Shown in pieces: positions 44,229 through 53,637 of a DNA stretch of 64,000 nt. The position numbers were made by a program, and so were the translations under genes. Under the pieces are notes generated by a model that searched no databases, was not told the origin of the DNA, and saw only the letters and a list, made by a program, of their open reading frames with translations. Origin of the DNA: an uncultured Bacteroidota bacterium (lineage in GTDB: Bacteria > Bacteroidota > Bacteroidia > Chitinophagales > Chitinophagaceae); contig CAIVEW010000039.1 in the NCBI GenBank assembly GCA_903905065.1, forward strand, positions 1-64,000, given 5' to 3'. How positions within the stretch are numbered: position 1 is the stretch's first letter; each line of letters opens with the position of its first letter.

Positions 44229-46430
44229 CTACTCCTTCACAAACTTTCTCACCTCACTACGATTTATCTTCACAAAATAAACACCGGCGGGAAACGCCGA
44301 CACATCCACCTGCACTTGCTGACTGCCACCTGCAAGCGGCCGGCTGTAAACCGTTTGCCCCAGCAGATTAGTGATCTTTATACCTGATATTTTACCAGAG
44401 GACGTGATGGTAAGCTCATCTTTTGCTGGGTTGGGAAATAAAGTGATGCGGTCACTATTGCCTCGAGGTGTTGCGACACCTTCGCATCCTCCTATCAAAA
44501 TACTGGTATAGCATCCGGAAGAAATTGTATAAAAAATAGTGTCAAGACCCCATGAAGATCCAACATAAGTAACAATACCGGTCGTCGAGCCGACCGAAGC
44601 TACTGAGTTATTACTGCTGCTCCATATACCGCCGCTGACAGTATCTGATAACGTTGTTGGCAATGAGAAAACGCATAAGAAATCGCCAAAAACCCCGCTT
44701 CCCGTTATCATCGCCGGCGATGGGCTCACCCTCACAATCTTAGTAACATACCCACTACCTACCGAGTAAGTAATAACAGCAGTACCCAAAGAAAGCCCAG
44801 TTACCATACCACTACCCGAAGCCACTGTAGCCACAGATACATTGCTGCTGCTCCATGTGCCGCCGGTAGTGGCGTCACTTAGTAACAGGGAATCGCCTTT
44901 GCAGAGGATGGAGTCGCCGAAGATGGAGTTATCGATAACACAGCCAAGATTGGGATTATATTTTGCAAGGAACATATTGTTCGAGCCGCCAACTGTAAGC
45001 AAGGTGTCGCTTCCGAGGACAACCGTTATCGCCCTGATATGGCCCGCTATATAAATTTTGTCCCGGCTATCTGAAATTAGGCCAGCACCGTCAAATCCGC
45101 CCGAAGGAAATGTAACGTGCTGTAATAATGCCCCCGAAGAATTAAAACCTGCAAATAGCATAGGGTCAGTTCCTGTCACCGATGTAGGAATAATAATAGA
45201 ATCATTGGTGGTAACTGAATCGACATTTAGTAACCGGCCAGTAATCCAGAAATTATCGCAAGGATCTGCAGTAATCTCCCATATATTAAAATTATGTATG
45301 CCCGCAGCGGTAGATGCTGGCAATAGTGTTTTTCCCAATAATGTATTTCCAAATTCATCAAATTTTAAAATAAAACTTCCATTAGGAAGATAGGTGTTGT
45401 TACATGAAAACGTACCAAAATTAAAAGATGTATCGCCAATTGTTCCCACTATATAGACATTATTTTCATGGTCCAACGCCAAACCGTGAGGGAAGGTTGA
45501 AAATGAATTTTTGGCCCAGATTGTGTTACCAGATGTGTCCATTTCGATGAGATATGAACTATTCAGGGATGAACTGCTTGGCGACGGATATGCCGGCAAT
45601 AAAGTATCACTGCCAAAAATCAGGGCGGAAGATGAGTACCAACCAGAAAGGTATAATTTGTTGTTGTTGCCAACCAATAAGCGTTCGCCATAATCTTGCC
45701 CTATTCCTCCAAATGTTTTTCCCCATATATAATTCCCGGCAGAATCATACTTAATAAGGTATATGTCCCCGGAATCCTTATGCGCATTTACGAAAATATG
45801 GCCGCCAATTGTCAGCAAAGAATCGTCAAACGTACCGCTAACATAGATATTTTGTGCGGCATCAACGGCTATTCCTCCCTTAACTAAGTATTCATCGTAT
45901 CGGCCAACGCCTCCTCCGGACTGCGTCCATAAAACGTTTCCATTTACATCGTATTTTACTATAAAACAACAATCATTCTGAAACGGTCCGCCGCCAATAA
46001 CATAATTGGGGTTTATTATTGTATGGCTACCAAATAAAACCGTTTGACTATATAAATGACCAAGGATCAATAAATTTCCCTGTGCATCGGTCGTTATATT
46101 TGCTGGCTGGCAATACCCGTTACTGGCCTTATGAGCCCATAAAACGTTACCCATAGTGTCGTATTTTACAACAAATATTTGGTCGGTATCGTGTGGCGCA
46201 GTAAATTTTATCCCAGAGAAACATACACTATCGTCAAGACCAAAAAGGCCATAACTGTAGCCAACTACATATATCCCAGGATTGAAACTGGATTTGTCTA
46301 TACCTACCAACCCTGTAACGTTACCACCGTTACAACTTTGCGATTGTGCCCATTGCCATCCCTGTGCGTCCGTATGCAACGAGCGAAACAAGCAAAAACA
46401 CAATCCGATAAACAGTAAAATCTTCTTCAT
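44229..46430 (-). CDS. SBBP/beta-propeller-like repeat protein with two BIG2-like modules and type A T9SS C-terminal domain
   Basis: Start at MKKILLFIGLCFCLFRSLHTDAQ; repeats FVVKYDTMGNVLWAHKASN / FIVKYDVNGNVLWTQSGGG / YLIKYDSAGNYIWGKTFGG; GGTWSSSNVSVATVASGSGMVTG; C-term ITLFPNPAKDELTITS. Confidence 0.9.
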   Translation of the reverse strand: MKKILLFIGLCFCLFRSLHTDAQGWQWAQSQSCNGGNVTGLVGIDKSSFNPGIYVVGYSYGLFGLDDSVCFSGIKFTAPHDTDQIFVVKYDTMGNVLWAHKASNGYCQPANITTDAQGNLLILGHLYSQTVLFGSHTIINPNYVIGGGPFQNDCCFIVKYDVNGNVLWTQSGGGVGRYDEYLVKGGIAVDAAQNIYVSGTFDDSLLTIGGHIFVNAHKDSGDIYLIKYDSAGNYIWGKTFGGIGQDYGERLLVGNNNKLYLSGWYSSSALIFGSDTLLPAYPSPSSSSLNSSYLIEMDTSGNTIWAKNSFSTFPHGLALDHENNVYIVGTIGDTSFNFGTFSCNNTYLPNGSFILKFDEFGNTLLGKTLLPASTAAGIHNFNIWEITADPCDNFWITGRLLNVDSVTTNDSIIIPTSVTGTDPMLFAGFNSSGALLQHVTFPSGGFDGAGLISDSRDKIYIAGHIRAITVVLGSDTLLTVGGSNNMFLAKYNPNLGCVIDNSIFGDSILCKGDSLLLSDATTGGTWSSSNVSVATVASGSGMVTGLSLGTAVITYSVGSGYVTKIVRVSPSPAMITGSGVFGDFLCVFSLPTTLSDTVSGGIWSSSNNSVASVGSTTGIVTYVGSSWGLDTIFYTISSGCYTSILIGGCEGVATPRGNSDRITLFPNPAKDELTITSSGKISGIKITNLLGQTVYSRPLAGGSQQVQVDVSAFPAGVYFVKINRSEVRKFVKE

Positions 46431-46508
46431 AGGGCCAGTATTATATAGTGAAAGTACACAATATTTCGAGAAAAAGAAGACGCGGAATGAATTCAATAGT
46501 TGAAAGCC

Positions 46509-46547
46509 TATTCACGAGCAAAGCCCCCTTCAGGGGTTTGGGGGTTT
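46509..46547 (-). repeat. C/G-rich palindromic repeat, copy 6
   Basis: TATTCACGAGCAAAGCCCCCTTCAGGGGTTTGGGGGTTT next to AraC-gene stop. Confidence 0.8.
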
Positions 46548-47420
46548 CTACTTCAGCAACTCACAAGGCTTCAACCCCGTAACACGCTTAAATGCAGTGC
46601 TGAAATGAGAGATGCTGCTGTAGCCGAGGGTGTTGGCCACATCGGTTACGGAAAGGCCTTGCAGCTGGAGGAGCTCCTTGGCTTTGGCTATGCGCAGCTC
46701 CTGCTGGTATTCGTGTATGGTGCGGCCAGTAACGGTCTTAAAGCCTTTTTTCAGGTAGCATTCGTTCATGGCCACTTTGCGGGCCAGTTCGCGTATGGTG
46801 TGGGGCTGGTCTATGTGCTGCGCTATGATGCGGCGGGCGTCCTGTATCTTTTCGCGCTCGCTCTCGTAGGCCAGGAAGCGGCAGGCTGGCACCTGGCAGG
46901 CTTCAAACGGTATGGTGATGCACTCCAGCGCACGGCGCAGCAGGTGCATTGCAGCGCTGCTCCGCTCCAATGATTTTATGAATGGCGTAGCCACTGTTTC
47001 CGTCTGCAGCTTGTCCACCAGGCTGCGGGAGAGTGCACAAATGGAAAACGGTATTTGCGTGCTCTGGTCAAAACGGAAGGGCTGGTTGGCCATCAGCGTT
47101 TCGGCAGGGTACTGATCAAAGAAGGCCGGCAAGAAACGAAGCGTACAAACGCTGCCATTTGATGAAGAAGCATCATCGGCCAATTGCAGGTAACAAAGCT
47201 CCAAACAAAACTTATTGTCGGCTATGGGGTAAAGGCTCAGCATGCCCTTGTCCTCTCGGTTCTCATCGTCAGGCAGCGCTACCTCATAGGATTCACCCTG
47301 TATGGAATTACTTATCACTAGCGGCTCAGTCGCAAGTACACGCACTTCCCCGCCTATGAATCGCTCCACGGGACTTGGCTGTTGCGTATTTGTTATGGCT
47401 GCTTTTGGCATAGCCCGCAA
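46548..47420 (-). CDS. AraC family transcriptional regulator
   Basis: IRELARKVAMNECYLKKGFKTVTGRTIHEYQQELRIAKAKELLQ...VTDVANTLGYSSISHFSTAFKRVTGLKPCELLK. Confidence 0.95.
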   Translation of the reverse strand: MRAMPKAAITNTQQPSPVERFIGGEVRVLATEPLVISNSIQGESYEVALPDDENREDKGMLSLYPIADNKFCLELCYLQLADDASSSNGSVCTLRFLPAFFDQYPAETLMANQPFRFDQSTQIPFSICALSRSLVDKLQTETVATPFIKSLERSSAAMHLLRRALECITIPFEACQVPACRFLAYESEREKIQDARRIIAQHIDQPHTIRELARKVAMNECYLKKGFKTVTGRTIHEYQQELRIAKAKELLQLQGLSVTDVANTLGYSSISHFSTAFKRVTGLKPCELLK

Positions 47421-47577
47421 AGTTAAGGAAAAATGGCGTCACCCCGGCCCTCTCCCAAGGAGAGGGTGAAGTAGAATGAGTTTGGTGAACTATACGTCAC
47501 CGATTTTCAAATTAGGCCGGCATTTTCAAATTTGCACCCGTCCCAATGGCGTTCAGCCGGGCGGGCATTTTCAAATT

Positions 47578-48540
47578 TCAAATTATTTCACTGATCTCTC
47601 TCATTACTTCGGGAGTAAGCTTTGCAAGAACATCCACAGCTTTCAGGTTTTCGATAAGCTGGGCTTCTTTTGTGGCGCCGAGTATTGCCGTGGTTACATT
47701 GGGGTTGTGTATGCACCAGGCTATGGAAAGTGTACCTGTAGTTGTGCTTAATTCCTTAGCCACTTTGTCCAGTTTTTTTACCTTTTCTATTTTGTCTTCC
47801 TGCATCACGCGTTCCTTGAGCCAGCCGTAGTTTTCCAGTGCCAGGCGTGACCCTTCGGGTATGCCTTTATTGTACTTGCCGGTAAGGAGACCGGATGCCA
47901 GCGGGCTCCATATGGTAGTGCCTATACCTACCTCTGCAAAAACAGGCAGGTAGTCATGCTCCACTTTCTGACGCTCAAAAAGATTGTATTGCGGTTGCTC
48001 CACTGCCGGACCTACAAGGTTCAATGACTTCGCTACTCTGTGTGCCTCCAGTATGGCGTCTGCGCCCCACTCGCTGGTGCCCCAGTAGAGTATTTTGCCT
48101 TGCTGCAGCAGTATGTTCATCGTCCATACTACCTCCTCAACAGGTGTTTCCGGGTCCGGGCGATGGCAGAAATAGATATCCAGGTAGCTGGTGCGCAGCC
48201 GCTCCAGGGCTGCATGGCAGGCATCAGTAATGTGCTTGCGGCTTAGCCCCGTTTGGTTCGGGCGGTTATATTTTCCAAATAATCCAAAGAATACTTTGCT
48301 CGACAGGCAGTAAGAACCGCGGTCCCAACCCTTCTTGCTCAGCACCTTCCCCATTATCAGCTCCGACTTGCCACCCTCATATCCTTCCGCATTGTCAAAG
48401 AAGTTGATGCCGTTGTCGTAGGCAAGGCTCATCATTTTATCGGCGGCATTATCATCTACCTGTTTTGAAAACGTGACCCATGAGCCATACGACAGTATGC
48501 CCAGTTTCAGTCCCGTTATTCCCATTCTGCGGTATTCCAT
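47578..48540 (-). CDS. Aldo/keto reductase (K+-channel beta-subunit-like)
   Basis: MEYRRMGITGLKLGILSYGSWVTF...GINFFDNAEGYEGGKSELIMGKVL...SYLDIYFCHRPDPETPVEEVV. Confidence 0.95.
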   Translation of the reverse strand: MEYRRMGITGLKLGILSYGSWVTFSKQVDDNAADKMMSLAYDNGINFFDNAEGYEGGKSELIMGKVLSKKGWDRGSYCLSSKVFFGLFGKYNRPNQTGLSRKHITDACHAALERLRTSYLDIYFCHRPDPETPVEEVVWTMNILLQQGKILYWGTSEWGADAILEAHRVAKSLNLVGPAVEQPQYNLFERQKVEHDYLPVFAEVGIGTTIWSPLASGLLTGKYNKGIPEGSRLALENYGWLKERVMQEDKIEKVKKLDKVAKELSTTTGTLSIAWCIHNPNVTTAILGATKEAQLIENLKAVDVLAKLTPEVMREISEII

Positions 48541-48554
48541 AAACCCAAACTTAA

Positions 48555-48590
48555 AACCCCAAACCCCTAAAGGGGCTTCACTTGTGAATA
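48555..48590. repeat. C/G-rich palindromic repeat, copy 7
   Basis: AACCCCAAACCCCTAAAGGGGCTTCACTTGTGAATA. Confidence 0.8.
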
Positions 48591-48647
48591 ATACTTCGAC
48601 TTTGGAAATAACCTCAACATTGCCTAAATATGGGCTTCACTAAATGG

Positions 48648-48676
48648 GAAGCCCCCTTCAGGGGGTTGGGGGTTAA
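48648..48676 (-). repeat. C/G-rich palindromic repeat, copy 8 (overlaps stop of DUF1015 gene)
   Basis: AAGCCCCCTTCAGGGGGTTGGGGGTTAA. Confidence 0.8.
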
Positions 48677-49914
48677 ATCATATACACCACCAGCCCATCC
48701 CTCAGCTTGGGTTCAAACCAGGTGCTTTTAGGGGGCATTACGTTTCCGCTGTCGGCTATGTCGAATAGTTGCTGTATAGTTACCGGGTATAAAGAGAATG
48801 CCACTGCGGCTTCCTTGCTGTCCACGCGCTGCTGCAATGCCTGCATGCCGCGTATGCCGCCTATAAAATCTATACGCTTGTCCACGCGAGGGTCTTTAAT
48901 GCCCAGCAGCTTGTCGAGTACGTTTTGCTGTAGTATAGTTACATCCAGCACACCTATCGGGTCGTTTGAAAAAGTACCGGGCTTTACCAGCAATTCATAC
49001 CACCTGCCGTCCAGGTACATCCCGAAATCATGCGCGTGGTATGGTTTGTAGGCCTCGTCACTTGGCAGCGAAACAACGAAATCATCTTCCAGCATCTTCA
49101 AAAAAACCTGTGGCGTCATGCCATTTAGGTCTTTTGCTACACGGTTATAGTCCATTATTTCCAACTGACTGGCTGGGAATATGCAGGTAACAAAGTAGTT
49201 GAACGACTCATCGCCGTCCACCGAATAGCCATTGTCGCGGCGCTCCTGGCATACTTTGGCAGCAGAGGCGGCGCGGTGATGACCGTCGGCTATATAAGTG
49301 CAAGGCACATCCTGCGCAAAATGGTGTGTAATGGAAGCCACCTTAGCATACTCGCTTACCACCCAGAAGATATGCCGCACCCCATCAGAAGCCGTGAAGT
49401 CGTACTCCGGCGCATGCGCCTTCTTCCACTCCTCTATTATCAGCTGCACACTCTCGCAGTCATTGTAAGCCAGGAACACAATACCCGTTTGTGCACCGGT
49501 CATAGAGATATGATTGATCCGGTCTAGCTCTTTTTCGGGGCGGGTGAATTCGTGCTTCTTTACAATACCGTTGTTATAGTCGTCTATCGAAGAGCCGCAG
49601 ACCAGGCCGGTTTGCGAGCGTCCATTCATTACGAGTTCGTATATGTAGTAACAAGGCTCTGTGTCCTGCACCATTATTTTCTGCTCCACCATGGCGTCCA
49701 GGTTTTCCTTTGCCTTTTCATACACCAGCGAGCTGTGTACATCAACACCATCGGCCAGGTCTATCTCCGACCGGGTAACGTGGTAGAAATTGTAAGGGTC
49801 TTTTTTGAACGCACGCGCTTCTGCAACGCTTACCACATCATAAGGTAGTGTGGCTACTTCAGCCGCCAGTTGCTTTACAGGCCGCAGGCCCTTGAAAGGA
49901 GTTATTTTTGCCAT
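48673..49914 (-). CDS. DUF1015 family protein
   Basis: MAKITPFKGLRPVKQLAAEVATLPYDVVSVAEARAF...YIADGHHRAASAAKVC. Confidence 0.93.
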   Translation of the reverse strand: MAKITPFKGLRPVKQLAAEVATLPYDVVSVAEARAFKKDPYNFYHVTRSEIDLADGVDVHSSLVYEKAKENLDAMVEQKIMVQDTEPCYYIYELVMNGRSQTGLVCGSSIDDYNNGIVKKHEFTRPEKELDRINHISMTGAQTGIVFLAYNDCESVQLIIEEWKKAHAPEYDFTASDGVRHIFWVVSEYAKVASITHHFAQDVPCTYIADGHHRAASAAKVCQERRDNGYSVDGDESFNYFVTCIFPASQLEIMDYNRVAKDLNGMTPQVFLKMLEDDFVVSLPSDEAYKPYHAHDFGMYLDGRWYELLVKPGTFSNDPIGVLDVTILQQNVLDKLLGIKDPRVDKRIDFIGGIRGMQALQQRVDSKEAAVAFSLYPVTIQQLFDIADSGNVMPPKSTWFEPKLRDGLVVYMI

Positions 49915-50062
49915 AAAGAATTGTCCGCTGCAAACGGGTTTTATAAATCAACGTATATCCGGCACTAATTTACTATTTCCCCGGCTGTATTCGTTTTTTA
50001 AATAAAAAAAATCAACCGCAATACGTTGCAGCCAAGCGCATTATATAGTCACTTTCCCTTTA

Positions 50063-51127
50063 TCAGGAAACTGATTTCATAATTTCCACCAGTCGTTCTA
50101 CCCAATCCAGCGGCACCGCATTATATATTGATGCCCGGAAACCACCTACAGACCTGTGGCCCTTTATCCCCGTGATATCGTTTTCCTCACATAATGCCAG
50201 GAGTTTCTTCTCCGCTTCCGGAGTCTTTGCAGTGAAACAGACATTCATCAGGCTTCTATGCGCTTTTTCCGTAACGTAGGGCACAAAAACATTGCTGCTA
50301 TCCAGCGTATCGTAAAGCAATTTTGCCTTTTGCTTATTCTCTTTTTCTATCGCGCTTATGCCTCTTGATTCTATCCAGCGAAGCATCAGCAACGATACAT
50401 AAACACCAAAAACGTTGGCCGTGTTCAGGATAGATCCTTCTTTCACCTGTTCGCTGTAGCTAAGCATCGGCGGCAATTCACGCGCGGCGCGCTTCAGCAG
50501 GTCTTTGCGTATTACAGCCAGCGCCACACCTGCTATTCCCAGGTTTTTCTGGGCAGCAGCGTAAAACAAAGCATATTTCGAATAGTCGTGTTTGCGGCTG
50601 AAAATATCGCTGCTCATATCGGCGATCAGCGGCGCCTTTGGCTCAGGTACCTGCCCCCACTGTGTGCCGTAGATCGTGTTGTTGGTTGTGATGTGCATAT
50701 AAGCCAGCTTCGCAGGTATCTTTGCAGGCCATTCGGGCAACCGGTTATAGTTGGTCTTTTTAGAAGAGGCCAGCACTTGTGCGCTCCCGTAGAATGCCGC
50801 ATATTGTTGCGCCTCTTCAGCCCAGTGCCCCGTCTCTATGTATCCGGCAGCGCCATCCTGTGGCAGGAAGTTCATAGGTATCATGCAAAACTGCTGGCGT
50901 CCCCCACCTTGCAACCAAAGCGCTTCGTAATTATCGTCCAGCCCGCACAGTTTTTTTACCAGGTGCTTGCTCTCCGCAAGTATCTCTGCAAATTCCGGTC
51001 CCCTGTGGGGTAATTCGAGTATAGAAAGTCCTGTTTTCTTATACTTATTCACGGCCTTTGCGGCCTCGTGCAGCACTTCCGGCGGCAGTGCTGCCGGACC
51101 CGCGTTAAAATTGATTTTCGCCTGCAT
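50063..51127 (-). CDS. serC: 3-phosphoserine/phosphohydroxythreonine transaminase
   Basis: INFNAGPAALPPEVL...GLSILELPHRGPEFAEI...ALWLQGGGRQQFCMIPMNFL...GHRSVGGFRASIYNAVPLDWVERLV. Confidence 0.95.
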   Translation of the reverse strand: MQAKINFNAGPAALPPEVLHEAAKAVNKYKKTGLSILELPHRGPEFAEILAESKHLVKKLCGLDDNYEALWLQGGGRQQFCMIPMNFLPQDGAAGYIETGHWAEEAQQYAAFYGSAQVLASSKKTNYNRLPEWPAKIPAKLAYMHITTNNTIYGTQWGQVPEPKAPLIADMSSDIFSRKHDYSKYALFYAAAQKNLGIAGVALAVIRKDLLKRAARELPPMLSYSEQVKEGSILNTANVFGVYVSLLMLRWIESRGISAIEKENKQKAKLLYDTLDSSNVFVPYVTEKAHRSLMNVCFTAKTPEAEKKLLALCEENDITGIKGHRSVGGFRASIYNAVPLDWVERLVEIMKSVS

Positions 51128-51144
51128 AATTTTTCTTCTGTTGT

Positions 51145-51786
51145 TTATTTTTCTTCTGTTGTTTGTGGTTCTTCCGTTGTTGTTATCCCGCCACTTACTG
51201 CAAATTTCATAGCCTCGCCAGCTGTCATTTCCTTTACTGGTTTCACGTATTTACCTTCGGTCACTATCACCCATCCTGATATCGCGTAAGCATGTGGCAG
51301 GTAAACCGCCACTTTATTTTCCATGCCCAGGTAAGTCATATCGCGTTGCGTCATAAAACCGATCCGCCAAATTTCGGGGTTCACGTTCACACATACCCAG
51401 ACAGGTTTGTTAAATCGTTTTTTATCGCCTACAAAAGACTTGATCACATCCCGCACCGACGAGAAAATATACTTTATTCCAGGCGTGCGCTCCATCAGGT
51501 GTTCAAACGCGTCGAACAGCCATTTGCCCACGAAAAAACGTGTGCCCAGATATCCTACACCGGTCACCAGCACCACAATGAAGATGACGCCAAACCCACG
51601 GCCTCTAGGTACAAACGGCACCATGTTGTCGATGCCATTAAACGCCGAATAAAGAATATAGGCGGTAATAGCTATAGGGCTTAACAACAACAGGCCTTGC
51701 AGAAAAGACCTTAATAAAACAGCAGCGAAACGGCGCATGGCCGCAAAGGTACGGAATGCACACAAACACCATTTCAAAAATATCAC
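51145..51786 (-). CDS. DUF502 family membrane protein
   Basis: LLRSFLQGLLLLSPIAITAYILY...RTPGIKYIFSSVRDVIKSFVGDKKRFNKPVWV. Confidence 0.88.
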   Translation of the reverse strand: MIFLKWCLCAFRTFAAMRRFAAVLLRSFLQGLLLLSPIAITAYILYSAFNGIDNMVPFVPRGRGFGVIFIVVLVTGVGYLGTRFFVGKWLFDAFEHLMERTPGIKYIFSSVRDVIKSFVGDKKRFNKPVWVCVNVNPEIWRIGFMTQRDMTYLGMENKVAVYLPHAYAISGWVIVTEGKYVKPVKEMTAGEAMKFAVSGGITTTEEPQTTEEK

Positions 51787-51866
51787 TATTCCAGCATCAT
51801 TTAGGTTAGAATTTGTAATTTATTACCCTACATTCGTAAGTACTATAGTACCGTTTTGATACGCAG

Positions 51867-53591
51867 ATGAAAAAAATTATTTCTTTATTAATTTGTTGCA
51901 TAATATCTGTTGTATTGCTGCAATACAGGGTTACAAACTCGGACGTCATGCCCGGCAAGCCGCCCCTAAAAGTCACCGTTTGGGATGCTTTCGGATACTA
52001 CATCTATCTGCCATCGATCTGCATTTACCATGATTATAAACAACTAAACTGGCTGCCTGCCATTGACAAAAAATATGCGGTAACAGGCGGCGATGGCTAC
52101 CAGGCCATGAAACTGGACAATGGGAACTACACCTTCAAATATTTGGGCGGCGTAGCTATACTCGAAACACCTTTCTTTTTCATTGGCCATTTCATTGCTA
52201 AACATAGCCGCTATCCACCCGATGGCTTTTCCCCGCCATATCAGTATGCCCTTGGCTTTGGCGTTATTTTCTACTGCATTCTTTCGATTTTGCTTCTTCG
52301 GAAAATATTGCTGCTTTACTTCAGCGATCTGACGACGGGTATCACTTTATTGATGATTTGCCTTGCTACAAACTTCATCCAGTACGCCGCGGTTGATAAC
52401 GGGCAGAGCCATGGTTATATCTTTCCGCTTTATGTATTGGTCTTATATGCCACTGTAAAATGGCACCTGAAACCCGCGCGTGCATGGGCTTTATTAATTG
52501 GCTACATCATAGGACTGGCTATGATATGCAGGCCCACCGAAGCCATCATGCTGTTTATTCCCCTGCTATGGGACACCCATAATAAGGAAGCTGCCCAGCG
52601 AAAATGGTCACTTGTCAAACAGCACAAAAGTCACATCTTGCTTGCTGCTGTTGGTGGTTTTGCCGGTATACTTCCACAGCTTCTTTACTGGAAAGCAACC
52701 ACCGGCTCATTTGTGTTTGACGTGGGAAGTAAGTGGGATTTTCTGAACCCTCATTTCCATGTTTTATTTGGCTGGGAAAAGGGTTGGTTCATCTATACCC
52801 CGGTAACACTTTTCTTTATTGCAGGAATGTTTTTCATGAAGCAATTCCCGTTCAAAAAGTCGGTCCTTTGGTTTTGTTTGCTCAACATTTATATCATCAT
52901 TGCATGGTCTGAATGGAGGTATGGCGGCAGCTATTCCACCCGCGCCCTGGTACAGAGTTATCCTTTGTTTGCCTTGCCTATGGCGGCGGTCACAGAGCGG
53001 ATAGGGCAGACAAAATGGCGATGGGCATTTTACGCTTTGTGTGCTTACCTGCTTTTCGTGAATCTCTTCCAGGTCCACCAATACAACAATACGGTGCTCC
53101 ATTTCGATGACATGAACAGGAAATATTACGGCCGGATCTACCTCAACCCTCACCCTTCACCAGTTGATATGAGCTTGCTGGACAATGATGAGGTACTCCG
53201 CCATGAGTCGGTTTATAGCAGGCATACCCTATATAAAAAGGACAGTACAATCCATGCACACTTTGATAGTGGCTCACCATATACTTTGGCCCAGGGCGAA
53301 TCTTTGGGGCTTACTGAACAAAAAAGATGGCTGAAACTCGAAGCTGAAATATACAGCCCCGGCTTCTGGCAGAGTTATCTGAACATAGACCTGAAATTTG
53401 GTGACTCGGTGAAACATGCGCGGGCCCGTTTATTTAACGCCATAAGCCCGGATGGCAAGGACAATAAATATGCACTTTATGTAAGCATACCCGCACATCT
53501 GAAATGCGATGGTTTCAACGTTTACCTTACCGATGCCTTCGCTTTTGATGGTGATGTACATAGCGTAACAGTCACTGAATTTGATAAATAA
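51867..53591 (+). CDS. Multi-pass membrane protein, glycosyltransferase-like (hypothetical)
   Basis: 574 aa with multiple hydrophobic segments; WDAFGYYIYLPSICIYHDYKQLNWL; AWSEWRYGGSYSTRALVQSYPLFALPMAAV. Confidence 0.65.
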   Translation: MKKIISLLICCIISVVLLQYRVTNSDVMPGKPPLKVTVWDAFGYYIYLPSICIYHDYKQLNWLPAIDKKYAVTGGDGYQAMKLDNGNYTFKYLGGVAILETPFFFIGHFIAKHSRYPPDGFSPPYQYALGFGVIFYCILSILLLRKILLLYFSDLTTGITLLMICLATNFIQYAAVDNGQSHGYIFPLYVLVLYATVKWHLKPARAWALLIGYIIGLAMICRPTEAIMLFIPLLWDTHNKEAAQRKWSLVKQHKSHILLAAVGGFAGILPQLLYWKATTGSFVFDVGSKWDFLNPHFHVLFGWEKGWFIYTPVTLFFIAGMFFMKQFPFKKSVLWFCLLNIYIIIAWSEWRYGGSYSTRALVQSYPLFALPMAAVTERIGQTKWRWAFYALCAYLLFVNLFQVHQYNNTVLHFDDMNRKYYGRIYLNPHPSPVDMSLLDNDEVLRHESVYSRHTLYKKDSTIHAHFDSGSPYTLAQGESLGLTEQKRWLKLEAEIYSPGFWQSYLNIDLKFGDSVKHARARLFNAISPDGKDNKYALYVSIPAHLKCDGFNVYLTDAFAFDGDVHSVTVTEFDK

Positions 53592-53637
53592 CGGCGCGTG
53601 GTTTAGCGGTTTGATACTTATATTTGTGGCCATTTCT

